Positions 23,864-31,884 of a stretch of DNA of 34,796 nt are shown here, piece by piece. The notes below the pieces were generated by a model that worked only from the letters and a program-made list of their open reading frames with translations, made no database searches and was not told the DNA's origin. The DNA lies in assembly GCA_002309255.1 (NCBI GenBank), contig DBXI01000050.1, forward strand, positions 881-35,676, in the 5' to 3' direction. Each line of letters starts with the position of its first letter. Position 1 is the first letter of the stretch. This DNA is from Bacteroidales bacterium UBA1216. GTDB lineage: Bacteria; Bacteroidota; Bacteroidia; Bacteroidales; Paludibacteraceae. The position numbers and the translations under genes were made by a program.

Positions 23864-25357
23864 ATGACAGAAATTATGGAAGACAGCAACAAGGTATTAT
23901 ACGATATACTGATTGAGCGTTTGGAGTTACTTCGCACGTTGGATAAGGAGGGTGACTCAGATCGTCGTCGTCATGTGGCCAACGAGACGGCAACGTTGCA
24001 TGCTCCATTGGCTCACCGTTTGGGATTGTATCAGATCAAGACGGAGATGGAGGATCTGGCTCTGAAGTTTACCGACTATACCAAATATAAATATATCGCG
24101 TATGAGTTAGCTGCGAAGAAGACAGAGCGCGATGCGTATATAGCATCTTTCATCTCTCCGTTGGAGAAGAAGTTGAAGGATGCCGGATTTGAGTTCACGA
24201 TCAAGGGGCGCCCGAAATCCATCCACTCGATCTATCACAAAATGCAAGTGCAGCATTGTGACATAGACAGGATTTACGATTTGTTTGCCATCCGCATCAT
24301 TTTGGATTCGCCTCTGGAGCGCGAGAAGCAGGACTGTTGGCAGGTGTATTCGATCATAACAGATATGTATCAGCCCAACCCGAAACGTCTGCGTGACTGG
24401 CTGAGTGTTCCCAAAGAGAACGGCTATGAGAGTCTGCATACGACGGTGCTCGGTCCAGAAGGCAAATGGGTGGAGGTTCAGATTCGCACGCGTCGTATGG
24501 ACGAGGTGGCCGAGAAAGGTGTGGCGGCACACTGGGCATACAAGGGCGTGGACGGCAACCGTTTGAACACGGACAGGCAGAGCGTGTATGTGTTTACTCC
24601 CACGGGCGACTTGCGTCGTTTGCCCTACGGCGCAACGGTTCTGGATTTTGCATTTTCGATACATTCTGAGGTTGGTTGCAAGTGTGTGGGTGGCCGTATA
24701 CGCGGGCAACATGTGAGCATCCGACAAGAACTGCACAACGGCGATCAGGTGGAGATAAGTACCTCGCCAAACCAGCATCCGACGGCTGACTGGCTGAACT
24801 ATGTGGTGTCCACTAAGGCTCGTAACAAGATCCGTCAGGCGCTGAAGGAGGTGGAGTACAAGCAGGCAGCTGAAGGTCGTGAGTTACTGGAGCGCAGGCT
24901 GAAGAACTGGAAGATTGAGTACGACGAGGGACGTGTGTCGCATTGGGCGCTGAAGTTGGGATACAAGGCAGTTTCGGACTTCTACGAGGCGTTGGCCTTG
25001 GGCAAGGAGGATGTGCAGCGGATCAAGGAACTGGATCAGGCGCTGGAGAGCGGTCATACAATCAGTCCGCAACGCGAGGTGGTGCCGACCAGTTCGAGTT
25101 CGGCGCTGGCGCTGGAGGTGGATATCAATGTGAAGAATGTGGATTATGCGCTATCGAAATGTTGTAATCCGCAGCCGGGTGATCCGATCTTCGGTTTCAT
25201 AAGTGTGACCAAGGGAATTAGGATCCACCATTGCGACTGCCCGAATGCTATGCACATGCGCGATCGCTATCCATATAGAGTAATACCCGCCAGGTGGAAG
25301 CCCGGTACATCCAGCAAGGCAGCCAGCCATGCGGATGAAAGTAAGAACAGAAAGTGA
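23864..25357 (+). CDS. RelA/SpoT homologue without HD and ACT domains
   Basis: A 497-residue (p)ppGpp synthetase-like protein; full-length RelA/SpoT proteins are about 700-750. It starts within what is normally the end of the HD hydrolase domain (ERLELLRTLDKEG, then ETATLHAPLAHRLGLY). The synthetase domain follows, with GRPKSIHSIYHKMQ at residues 115-128, YDLFAIRII at 138-146, PKENGYESLHTTVLGPEGK at 183-201 and the catalytic EVQIRT at 204-209. A TGS domain (about 241-302), a helical region, and the zinc-finger domain with KCCNPQPGD (432-440) and HHCDCPN (455-461) come next. It ends with a basic, Ser-rich tail where an ACT domain would be. An in-frame TAA at 23834 rules out a frameshifted HD domain directly upstream. 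Confidence 0.9.
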   Translation: MTEIMEDSNKVLYDILIERLELLRTLDKEGDSDRRRHVANETATLHAPLAHRLGLYQIKTEMEDLALKFTDYTKYKYIAYELAAKKTERDAYIASFISPLEKKLKDAGFEFTIKGRPKSIHSIYHKMQVQHCDIDRIYDLFAIRIILDSPLEREKQDCWQVYSIITDMYQPNPKRLRDWLSVPKENGYESLHTTVLGPEGKWVEVQIRTRRMDEVAEKGVAAHWAYKGVDGNRLNTDRQSVYVFTPTGDLRRLPYGATVLDFAFSIHSEVGCKCVGGRIRGQHVSIRQELHNGDQVEISTSPNQHPTADWLNYVVSTKARNKIRQALKEVEYKQAAEGRELLERRLKNWKIEYDEGRVSHWALKLGYKAVSDFYEALALGKEDVQRIKELDQALESGHTISPQREVVPTSSSSALALEVDINVKNVDYALSKCCNPQPGDPIFGFISVTKGIRIHHCDCPNAMHMRDRYPYRVIPARWKPGTSSKAASHADESKNRK

Positions 25358-25983
25358 TGGAGAGTCAACTGTTAGATAGTGCGGTTAATTCGTTTGCGTC
25401 GCTTCCGGGTGTGGGTAGGAAGACGGCACTTAGGCTGGTGCTGCATCTGCTACGGCAGCCGGAGCAGAATGTGCAGGGATTTGCGGATTCACTGACGCGG
25501 CTGAAGAAAGAGGTGCACTACTGTGTGGAGTGCCGGAACATATCCGATACCGAGCTTTGCCCGATCTGCAGCAACGCTCGTCGCGACCATTCAACGATAT
25601 GCGTTGTGGAGAACATACAGGATGTGATGTCGATCGAGAACACCGGTCAATACCACGGCGTGTACCATGTGCTTGGTGGCGTGATCTCGCCCATCGATGG
25701 CATAGGCCCGAAGGATATAGAGGTGGACAAGTTGGTGGATCGCGTGCTGACCGGCGATGTGAAGGAAATCATCCTGGCTCTGCCCACCACGATGGAGGGC
25801 GACACGACGAATTTCTACCTATACCGACGGATCATGAACAGTCTGGAGCAAGCCGGCAGATCGACGGAGGAGCTGACTGTATCGCTCATCGCACGCGGAA
25901 TAGCGATTGGCAACGAACTGGAGTATACCGACGAGATAACGCTCGGCAGGTCGATAGTGAACAGAACAATCTTTAACGGATAA
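25357..25983 (+). CDS. recR: recombination protein RecR
   Basis: A 208-residue RecR, which works with RecO and RecF to load RecA at single-strand gaps. The helix-hairpin-helix LPGVGRKTALRLVLHLL, the four-cysteine zinc finger CVECRNISDTELCPIC and the Toprim region ICVVENIQDVMSIEN are clear. The start ATG at 25357 overlaps the rel stop as TGATG; a GTG three bases upstream is possible. Coupling with the rel homologue is probable. Confidence 0.95.
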   Translation: MESQLLDSAVNSFASLPGVGRKTALRLVLHLLRQPEQNVQGFADSLTRLKKEVHYCVECRNISDTELCPICSNARRDHSTICVVENIQDVMSIENTGQYHGVYHVLGGVISPIDGIGPKDIEVDKLVDRVLTGDVKEIILALPTTMEGDTTNFYLYRRIMNSLEQAGRSTEELTVSLIARGIAIGNELEYTDEITLGRSIVNRTIFNG

Positions 25984-25993
25984 AAACGACAGA

Positions 25994-26494
25994 ATGATGG
26001 ATACACAACACAAGCCGAAAGGCGAATGGCTGAAACTGCACAATCAGTTCTACTATCTGGTATATGGACTGGTGCTCATCTTTTTCGGCGCGATCTGGTA
26101 TATCAACTACCGTTCGGTAGTCGAATCGGGAAGTGCATTCAAAATGTTTGCCCCGAACGAAACAGTGGGGCTGATTCTTCAGTATGCAGCAATCATCTAT
26201 GCGTTGGCTGCGATTCCGGGTGCGCTGTACTGGTTCAAGCGTAAATGCTTGGCGTTCAGCAGGGTAGAGAATGAAGATTTGAAGTATGACTTGTATTACT
26301 CCTATGCCTTCTTGCGCACGGGAGCTATAGCGCTGACTATGCCGCTCAGTCTAGTGGCATATCTGTTGTTAGGCGCCTACACGCCGATGATCTGGCTGGC
26401 GGCTATTGGTGCTGTGGCGTTTGTGTTCTGCAAGCCTACAGCTCGCAAGGCAGAGGAAGAGCTGCGCCCACAGGATGAAGACCTTAAATATTAG
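25994..26494 (+). CDS. four-helix membrane protein of unknown function
   Basis: A 166-residue protein with four hydrophobic segments at about residues 20-40, 58-81, 104-128 and 131-147, flanked by hydrophilic termini, including an acidic tail (KAEEELRPQDEDLKY). I do not recognise a named family. It is 10 bp after recR and in the same operon. Tandem ATG codons at 25994 and 25997 are both possible starts. Confidence 0.75.
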   Translation: MMDTQHKPKGEWLKLHNQFYYLVYGLVLIFFGAIWYINYRSVVESGSAFKMFAPNETVGLILQYAAIIYALAAIPGALYWFKRKCLAFSRVENEDLKYDLYYSYAFLRTGAIALTMPLSLVAYLLLGAYTPMIWLAAIGAVAFVFCKPTARKAEEELRPQDEDLKY

Positions 26495-26497
26495 TGT

Positions 26498-26518
26498 AAT
26501 AGTGAATAGTTAATAGTA
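26498..26518. repeat. AATAGTG heptamer array before the HAD gene
   Basis: Three contiguous 7-bp units, AATAGTG, AATAGTT and AATAGTA, preceded by a degenerate TTAGTGT. They end 7 bp before the next start codon and fill the operon spacer. Confidence 0.65.
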
Positions 26519-26525
26519 AGAAGAT

Positions 26526-26951
26526 ATGACAATAGCAGTAGATTTTGACGGAACGATCGTTACTCATGCATATCCGGCGATAGGCAAACCTATTCCGTTT
26601 GCGATAGAGACGCTCAAGAAGTTGCAACGCGAGGATATGTGCCAGATCATCCTCTACACTTGCCGCGAAGGTGAGTTGTTGGAGGCTGCGGTAAACTATT
26701 GCAAGGAGCGTGGCTTGGAGTTCTACGCCGTGAATGCGTCGTTCCCGGAGGAGACCCTCGATATGCGTGTGTCTCGCAAGCTGGATGCTGATGTGTTTAT
26801 TGATGACCATAACCTTGGCGGCCTTCCCGACTGGGGCGTGATCTATCAGATGATCCATAGCGGCAAGCCTTTGCAGCCGGCAGAGAATCAGCGGTTTGAT
26901 GACGAGAAGCAACACCGCAAGCAGTCATTTTTCGAGCGGTTGTTTGCATGA
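26526..26951 (+). CDS. BT_0820-like HAD-superfamily hydrolase
   Basis: A 141-residue minimal HAD-fold protein. AVDFDGTIV at residues 4-12 holds the nucleophile Asp6 and the acid/base Asp8; LYTCREGELL carries the second motif, and DADVFIDDHNLGG the metal-binding acidic pair. Homologues such as the Bacteroides protein BT_0820 have no cap domain, which suggests that large substrates can reach the site; the true substrate is unknown. The stop overlaps the next ATG as ATGA. Confidence 0.85.
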   Translation: MTIAVDFDGTIVTHAYPAIGKPIPFAIETLKKLQREDMCQIILYTCREGELLEAAVNYCKERGLEFYAVNASFPEETLDMRVSRKLDADVFIDDHNLGGLPDWGVIYQMIHSGKPLQPAENQRFDDEKQHRKQSFFERLFA

Positions 26952-27451
26952 TAGATGCATCGAAGATAGTATTGCGTAAGTTGGAGCCGGATGATCTGCC
27001 GCAGCTGTACAAGTGGGAGAACGATACGGATGCGTGGCAGGACGGCGATACGCATAATCCGTTGTCCGAGGCTGATCTACGGGAATATATCCTGCGCACG
27101 ACGGGCGATATTTATCAGGATGGCCAGCTGCGACTGATGATCTGTTCATCGGCAAAGGTGGAAGCAATCGGATGCGTTGATTTGTATGATGTGGATATTC
27201 GAAACAGGAAAGCAGCCATAGCTATTTATGTAGCGTCGGAATACAGATGTCAAGGTGTGGCGCGTGAGGCGCTGGAAAAGCTTAAATCGTATGTGGCTAA
27301 TATTCTGTGCTTTCGACTTTTGTATGCTATGGTGAGAGAAGAAAATAAAATATCGCTAAATCTGTTCCAAAGTGTTGGATTTCAGAATGTTGCATGTCTG
27401 CCGAATTGGGTGAACGAAGGTGATATTTTCGTGTTGCAAACTGTACTTTAA
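26948..27451 (+). CDS. GNAT-family N-acetyltransferase
   Basis: A 167-residue protein of RimJ/RimL or SpeG-like type. ILRKLEPDDLPQLYKWEND is the family's typical N-terminus, and YVASEYRCQGVAREALEKL contains the acetyl-CoA loop (R-x-Q-G-x-A). NLFQSVGFQ is the late motif. Substrate could be a ribosomal protein terminus, a polyamine or a small molecule; none can be singled out. It is the last gene of the rel operon, coupled to the HAD gene. Confidence 0.88.
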   Translation: MIDASKIVLRKLEPDDLPQLYKWENDTDAWQDGDTHNPLSEADLREYILRTTGDIYQDGQLRLMICSSAKVEAIGCVDLYDVDIRNRKAAIAIYVASEYRCQGVAREALEKLKSYVANILCFRLLYAMVREENKISLNLFQSVGFQNVACLPNWVNEGDIFVLQTVL

Positions 27452-27765
27452 AGCCCCTTATTCTTGCAGATTATAAATAAGAAAAAAGTGTTGTACAGCA
27501 TAAAACTCCATATTTAGCCTACTTACTATGAAAATCGGCGAATGCATAGGAAAACGTAAGCCATTCGCATCCCTATCAATCAATAAGTTGCAAGTTAACA
27601 TATTTGCAAATGGCTGAAATTCAATAAACATTTCGTAACTCATTGAAATGATAAGGGTTTTGAAAATGTCAAAATTCGTCATCTGCAAAAATTTGCAAAT
27701 ATCAGAAAAAAGTATTATCTTTGCACTGGTTTTCGGAGAACACGCTCCGATTTCTTTTGCGCCTT
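27452..27765. other. spacer upstream of dnaA
   Basis: Holds the dnaA promoter at its right end and otherwise AT-rich DNA without a supported gene. No TTATCCACA-type DnaA box is seen. Small inverted pairs exist (TTCAAT/ATTGAA near 27620-27650) but are not convincing. Confidence 0.5.
27692..27723 (+). promoter_or_regulatory. Bacteroidota-type promoter for dnaA
   Basis: A -33 TTTG (27692-27695), 20 bp, and a -7 TATCTTTG (27716-27723). The -7 overlaps an upstream in-frame TTG, so the ATG at 27766 is preferred as the dnaA start, with a leader of about 35 nt. Confidence 0.78.
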
Positions 27766-29145
27766 ATGGAGAAAAATGTACAAGTAATATGGACCCAGTG
27801 TTTGCACGTTCTGCGTGATAATCTCACGCCGACCGTGTTTACTACATGGTTCGCTCCAATTGAGGCGCTGAGTTTCGAAAACAATATACTGGTACTCCAA
27901 GTCAAGTCGCAGTTTGTGGTAGAGTACATCGAGGAAAACTACCTGGCTTTGCTGTCGAAGGTACTGTTCCGGATGTTCGGCCCTGAGACGAAGTTGGAGT
28001 ATCGCGTGCAAATAGATTCGCACACGAACGCTGGCGTGAATATCCCGTCGGATGTATCTCAGGCTCCTGTTGTACCGATGATGCTGATGCAGCAGCCTGA
28101 TCTGAAGGAGGAGCCGGATTTCAACAGCCAGCTCAATGCGTTCTATACGTTCGAGACCTTCGTTCAGGGCGATTCGAACAAGCTGGCTCGGACGGTAGCC
28201 CTGTCGATAGCAGCACAGCCCGGACGTAGCAGTTTCAACCCGATGTTCATCTATGGCGGCAGTGGTGTAGGCAAGACCCACTTGGCGAACGCTATCGGTA
28301 ACGAGGTGCGCAGGCTGCTACCTCAGAAGCGTGTGCTTTATGTATCGGCGAACACGTTCCAACTGCAGTACCAGGATGCCGCGGCTCATAACCATATACC
28401 CGACTTCCTGCTGTTCTATCAGACGATCGATGTGCTGATAGTGGACGATATACAATATATTGCGGGCAAGCGCGCGACACAAGATACCTTCTTCCACATC
28501 TTCAACTACTTGCAGCAGTCTGGCAAGCAGATCATCCTCACCTCTGACAAGTCGCCGAAGGATCTACACGATCTGGAGGAGCGCTTACTTAGCCGATTCA
28601 AGTGGGGGTTGGCAGCAGAGATGACCAAGCCGGATTATGAGCTTAGGAAGAATATCCTGCTCAACAAGATGCATCGCGATGGCGTAGTGTTGCCGATGGA
28701 TGTTGTGGAGTTCATAGCCCGCAATGTGCGCGACAATGTGCGTGATTTGGAAGGTGTATTGGCTGCACTACTTGCATATTCCACGCTTGACGACAAGGAG
28801 ATCGATATGCAGTTGGCGGAACAGGTTGTTGGGCGCATCGTGGAAATCAAGCCACGCGAGCGCAGCATGACTGAGATCACGGATGCGGTGTGCGCGGAGT
28901 TCAATGTTTCGGCTGATGTTTTGAGTTCGCAGAGTCGCCAGCGTGATATTGTTATCGCCCGTCAGGTGGCGATGCTTTTAGCCAAACAATACACGGATAT
29001 CTCCGTTTCGGATATAGGTAGACATATGGGCAATCGCACGTATGCAACTGTAGCGCATGCCATCGAAGCGCTGAACGCCATGCTAAAGACCGATGTTGTG
29101 CTCGGTCAGCGTATCCGTCGCATTGCGAATAAGTTAGTAAGTTAA
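27766..29145 (+). CDS. dnaA: chromosomal replication initiator DnaA
   Basis: A 459-residue protein of usual length. Domain I (about 1-75) has the VIWTQCLHVLRDNLTP and TWFAPIEAL segments. After a linker, the AAA+ domain shows Walker A GGSGVGKTH at 164-172 and Walker B VLIVDDIQYI at 223-232. The C-terminal helix-turn-helix domain has DISVSDIGRHMGNRTYATV at 411-429. DnaA melts oriC and also acts as a regulator. The residues at the usual Asp-His-Ser/Thr of the recognition helix read Thr425-Tyr426-Ala427, unlike the Escherichia coli type. The gene for the C_GCAxxG_C_C protein starts 10 bp after it. Confidence 0.96.
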   Translation: MEKNVQVIWTQCLHVLRDNLTPTVFTTWFAPIEALSFENNILVLQVKSQFVVEYIEENYLALLSKVLFRMFGPETKLEYRVQIDSHTNAGVNIPSDVSQAPVVPMMLMQQPDLKEEPDFNSQLNAFYTFETFVQGDSNKLARTVALSIAAQPGRSSFNPMFIYGGSGVGKTHLANAIGNEVRRLLPQKRVLYVSANTFQLQYQDAAAHNHIPDFLLFYQTIDVLIVDDIQYIAGKRATQDTFFHIFNYLQQSGKQIILTSDKSPKDLHDLEERLLSRFKWGLAAEMTKPDYELRKNILLNKMHRDGVVLPMDVVEFIARNVRDNVRDLEGVLAALLAYSTLDDKEIDMQLAEQVVGRIVEIKPRERSMTEITDAVCAEFNVSADVLSSQSRQRDIVIARQVAMLLAKQYTDISVSDIGRHMGNRTYATVAHAIEALNAMLKTDVVLGQRIRRIANKLVS

Positions 29146-29155
29146 CTCATTGAAG

Positions 29156-29638
29156 ATGAGCAGTCCTGTTATAAATATTGATCAGCGAGTAGAACGTGCG
29201 TGGGAGTTGTTCCTGAGCGGATATAACTGTTCGCAATCGGTGTTCATGGCGTTGGCAGATTTATATGACCTATCCGATTATCAGGCGGCTCGTCTGTCGG
29301 CATCGTTCGGCGGTGGAGTAGGTCGTCTGAGAGAGATGTGTGGCGCATGCTCCGCCATGGTTCTGCTGGAAGGATTGCAGTCCGGTGCGACGGATGGTGC
29401 AGATGCCGCTGGCAAGCAGAACAACTACAAGAATGTGCAAGCGCTTGTTCATCGTTTTGCCGAGCAGAACGGCTCGTATATATGCCGCGAACTATTGCAA
29501 CTGCGCAAGGATGCACCCACACCTCCGGCACCTGATGCACGTACGGTGGAGTACTACCGCCAGCGTCCGTGCCTGAGGATGGTAGAATCTGCGACACGCA
29601 TATACTGCGAACGATTGCAAGGTGAACTTGGCATTTAG
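29156..29638 (+). CDS. C_GCAxxG_C_C-family redox-type protein
   Basis: A 160-residue protein. YNCSQSVFMAL carries the first cysteine, REMCGACSAMVL the Cys-Gly-Ala-Cys-Ser core, and later ICRELL, RPCLRM and IYCERL further cysteines; this layout defines the family. The spacing suggests a redox-active or metal-binding site, but the family's function is not established. The ATG at 29156 was chosen over a TTG two codons upstream. It is close enough to dnaA for co-transcription. Confidence 0.85.
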   Translation: MSSPVINIDQRVERAWELFLSGYNCSQSVFMALADLYDLSDYQAARLSASFGGGVGRLREMCGACSAMVLLEGLQSGATDGADAAGKQNNYKNVQALVHRFAEQNGSYICRELLQLRKDAPTPPAPDARTVEYYRQRPCLRMVESATRIYCERLQGELGI

Positions 29639-29678
29639 TGCGAATAATCCACAAAAAAGTGGCTGTAGAGCGCAATAA

Positions 29679-29710
29679 TTTGCATTTGTCAAAAAAATGT
29701 TGTAATTTTG
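29679..29710 (+). promoter_or_regulatory. promoter for tRNA-Lys
   Basis: A -33 TTTG (29679-29682), 20 bp, and a -7 TAATTTTG (29703-29710), 16 bp before the tRNA. Confidence 0.75.
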
Positions 29711-29726
29711 CATCCGCTTTGCGTGA

Positions 29727-29799
29727 GTCTCCCTAGCTCAGTTGGTAGAGCAACTGACTCTTAATCAGTGGGTCGAGGGTTCGAGTCCCTCGGGGGACA
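29727..29799 (+). tRNA. tRNA-Lys (anticodon CUU)
   Basis: A 73-nt cloverleaf: acceptor GTCTCCC / GGGGGAC with one T-G pair, D-arm GCTC-AGTTGGTA-GAGC, anticodon arm ACTGA-CTCTTAA-TCAGT with CTT at the anticodon, and T-arm GAGGG-TTCGAGT-CCCTC. The discriminator is A. The 3' CCA is not encoded (ACA follows), so it must be added. Confidence 0.95.
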
Positions 29800-29811
29800 C
29801 AAAGAAAGAAG

Positions 29812-29839
29812 AGCTAACCGATGCTGGTTAGCTTTTTTT
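29812..29839 (+). terminator. intrinsic terminator of tRNA-Lys
   Basis: An 8-bp stem AGCTAACC / GGTTAGCT with a 6-nt loop, followed by a run of seven T (29833-29839). Confidence 0.88.
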
Positions 29840-29850
29840 GTTGCAAAAAA

Positions 29851-29882
29851 TTTGCATAATTGCAAAATTTTTCGTATCTTTG
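29851..29882 (+). promoter_or_regulatory. promoter for the hemolysin III-like operon
   Basis: A -33 TTTG (29851-29854), 20 bp, and a -7 TATCTTTG (29875-29882), beginning only 11 bp after the tRNA terminator. Confidence 0.75.
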
Positions 29883-29917
29883 CATCCGAATTCGCAAAAC
29901 AAAGATAGACCAATCGA

Positions 29918-30595
29918 ATGAACAAGATAAAAGTATATATAGCCATCCTGCCGTTAGAGGAAAAAGCGAACACACTGACACATCTTTTTCCGCTGATTGG
30001 TGCGTGCGTGCTGGCTTGGCCTATGCTGCATCTTGCTGCTCAATCGGCTGTCGATGCCGGGGATCATATCGTTCGTGCGATAAATGTTATCGGGACGTTG
30101 CTATTCTTGATAGGTATGCTACTGATGTACGGCTCATCCACCTTTTACCACCTGATTGTAGCGCCTGTCGCCAAATCCCACTGGCGGATTTTTGACCATA
30201 TATCCATCTATGTGATGATAGCCGGATCCTATTCGCTGATTTGTATGTCAGTCGTTGGCGGATGGCTGGGATGGACGTTATTCATCTTCCTCTGGGCAAG
30301 TGTGATAGTTGGTATAGTCAGCAAGCTGGTGGCTTTGGGTAAGTATCCGCGGCTCTCGCTGGCGTTGTATCTGGCTATGGGGTGGGTGGCACTACTGATG
30401 ATCGTGCCTATGTGGCGGAACATGTCGCACGCAGCGTTCTTCTGGATATTGGCGGAGGGTGCGTTCTATACCATCGGTTCGTATTTCTTCAACAAGGATG
30501 AGCAGCACGCTTATTATCACGCCATATGGCACGTGTTCATCGTGCTCGGATCGGCAGCACATACCATCGCCACGTGGCTAATCTTAAGTAACTGA
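29918..30595 (+). CDS. hemolysin III / PAQR-family membrane protein
   Basis: A 225-residue seven-helix membrane protein of the HlyIII (YqfA, PAQR-related) family. The zinc-site motifs are SSTFYHL (near residue 75), DHISIYVMIAGSYS (near 93-106) and the C-terminal HAIWHVFIVLGSAAH (near 200-215). The name comes from a Bacillus haemolysin; most bacterial members are thought to be membrane hydrolases or homeostasis proteins. It is separated from DUF2851 by one base. Confidence 0.93.
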   Translation: MNKIKVYIAILPLEEKANTLTHLFPLIGACVLAWPMLHLAAQSAVDAGDHIVRAINVIGTLLFLIGMLLMYGSSTFYHLIVAPVAKSHWRIFDHISIYVMIAGSYSLICMSVVGGWLGWTLFIFLWASVIVGIVSKLVALGKYPRLSLALYLAMGWVALLMIVPMWRNMSHAAFFWILAEGAFYTIGSYFFNKDEQHAYYHAIWHVFIVLGSAAHTIATWLILSN

Positions 30596-30596
30596 T

Positions 30597-31856
30597 ATGC
30601 CGGAAATTCTACTACACTACATATGGGAACATTGCTTGTGGGCAGGCTATCTGCAGTTCACGACCGATGGGCAACCGATAGAGATCATATCGGTGGGTGA
30701 TCACAACCGCGATGCCGGTCCTGACTACAGCCATGCGCGCGTTCGGATCGGCGACAAGGAGTGGGTGGGGAACATCGAGATCCACATCCATGCATCCGAA
30801 TGGTATCAGCACAAGCATCATATAGACCATGCTTATGATAATGTTATCCTGCATGTGGTACGCGATGCGGACAGAGAGGTGTTCAACACCCGTGGAGAGG
30901 CTATCTTGCAATGTGAGTTGCAGTACCCGAGCGGCAAGGATTACTTGGCCGGTTTGTTGACCAACGCTATGCGCATGGATAGTGCCGAGAGCAGGATCGG
31001 TTGCGCGCGTCAGTTGTTGGATGATCCGTTGTTGTTGACGGACGGCTGGCGGCGGCTGCTCTTGCGCAAACGTCTGGACTGCAAGCGCGCATCCATCGAA
31101 CGATTGCTGCAGATCACGCATGGCAGCTGGGAGCATGCGTTTTACATTTCGCTAGCGCGAAACTTCGGTTTTCATACTAACAGCGTGCCGTTCGAGGAAC
31201 TGGCGATAGCCACGCCTCTGTCGGCTTTGCGCAAGCATCGGGACAACCTCTTCCAGCTCACAGCTATCCTGCTCGGCCAGTCCGGGTTGCCTATACAAGA
31301 CGAAGCTATGGTGCGCGAATATCAGTTCCTGCGCACCAAGTTCGGTTTGACACCCATCGACGGCAGTACATGGAAGCTCGGGCGTATCCGTCCGCAGAAC
31401 AGCCCAGAGCGGCGGATCAGACAGTTCGCGACCCTGCTGCATCGGTCAGAGTTCCTATTCAGCAAGGTGATCGATATGCAGCAGATCGATGCATTGGTCA
31501 GCCTGTTCACGCTGGAGGGGGTGAGTCGTGCCTCGGTGGACATACTGCTCATCAACACCGTGGTTCCTTATAAATACGCGTACGCGTGCGCGCATGACAA
31601 TCAGGATACACGTTCATCTTCCCGTCAGGCGATGGAGATGATGGAGCAGATAGCCGCTGAAGACAACACGATCATCCGTCAATGGCGGATGTTGGGGCAA
31701 CAGGTGCGCAATGCTGCCGAATCGCAGGCGCTGTTGCATCTGTATCAGAACTATTGCCAGCACCATGAGTGCGTCAACTGCGAAGTGGGCTACCGCATCT
31801 TCTTTGCTCCGCAGACGGGAAGCGATAGACAATTGGAGTTTCCGTTTATGAGATAG
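30597..31856 (+). CDS. DUF2851 protein
   Basis: A 419-residue protein matching DUF2851, a family largely confined to Bacteroidota. The best-preserved region is N-terminal: GDHNRDAGPDYSHARVRIG, then WVGNIEIHIHASEWYQHKHH and YDNVILHVVRDAD. The GPD...EIH spacing looks like a PD-(D/E)xK nuclease core, but I infer this only from the pattern. The middle is helical and basic, with paired arginines and lysines near residues 150-170. The C-terminus has a Cys/His cluster (YCQHHECVNCEVGY). The function is unknown. It lies in an operon with the hemolysin III-like gene and the acyltransferase. Confidence 0.85.
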   Translation: MPEILLHYIWEHCLWAGYLQFTTDGQPIEIISVGDHNRDAGPDYSHARVRIGDKEWVGNIEIHIHASEWYQHKHHIDHAYDNVILHVVRDADREVFNTRGEAILQCELQYPSGKDYLAGLLTNAMRMDSAESRIGCARQLLDDPLLLTDGWRRLLLRKRLDCKRASIERLLQITHGSWEHAFYISLARNFGFHTNSVPFEELAIATPLSALRKHRDNLFQLTAILLGQSGLPIQDEAMVREYQFLRTKFGLTPIDGSTWKLGRIRPQNSPERRIRQFATLLHRSEFLFSKVIDMQQIDALVSLFTLEGVSRASVDILLINTVVPYKYAYACAHDNQDTRSSSRQAMEMMEQIAAEDNTIIRQWRMLGQQVRNAAESQALLHLYQNYCQHHECVNCEVGYRIFFAPQTGSDRQLEFPFMR

Positions 31857-31884
31857 AACAATTTAGATCAAAAAACAAACAACT

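Noticed and set aside
27458..27688. A 76-codon minus-strand frame between the GNAT and dnaA
   Set aside because: No recognisable domain, no convincing promoter, and AT-rich sequence typical of a spacer.
27721..27765. An upstream TTG start for dnaA
   Set aside because: It lies inside the -7 element of the promoter; DnaA domain I begins naturally at the ATG at 27766.
27452..27765. Chromosome origin (oriC) next to dnaA
   Set aside because: No cluster of DnaA boxes is seen. The altered DnaA helix means that non-standard boxes cannot be excluded.
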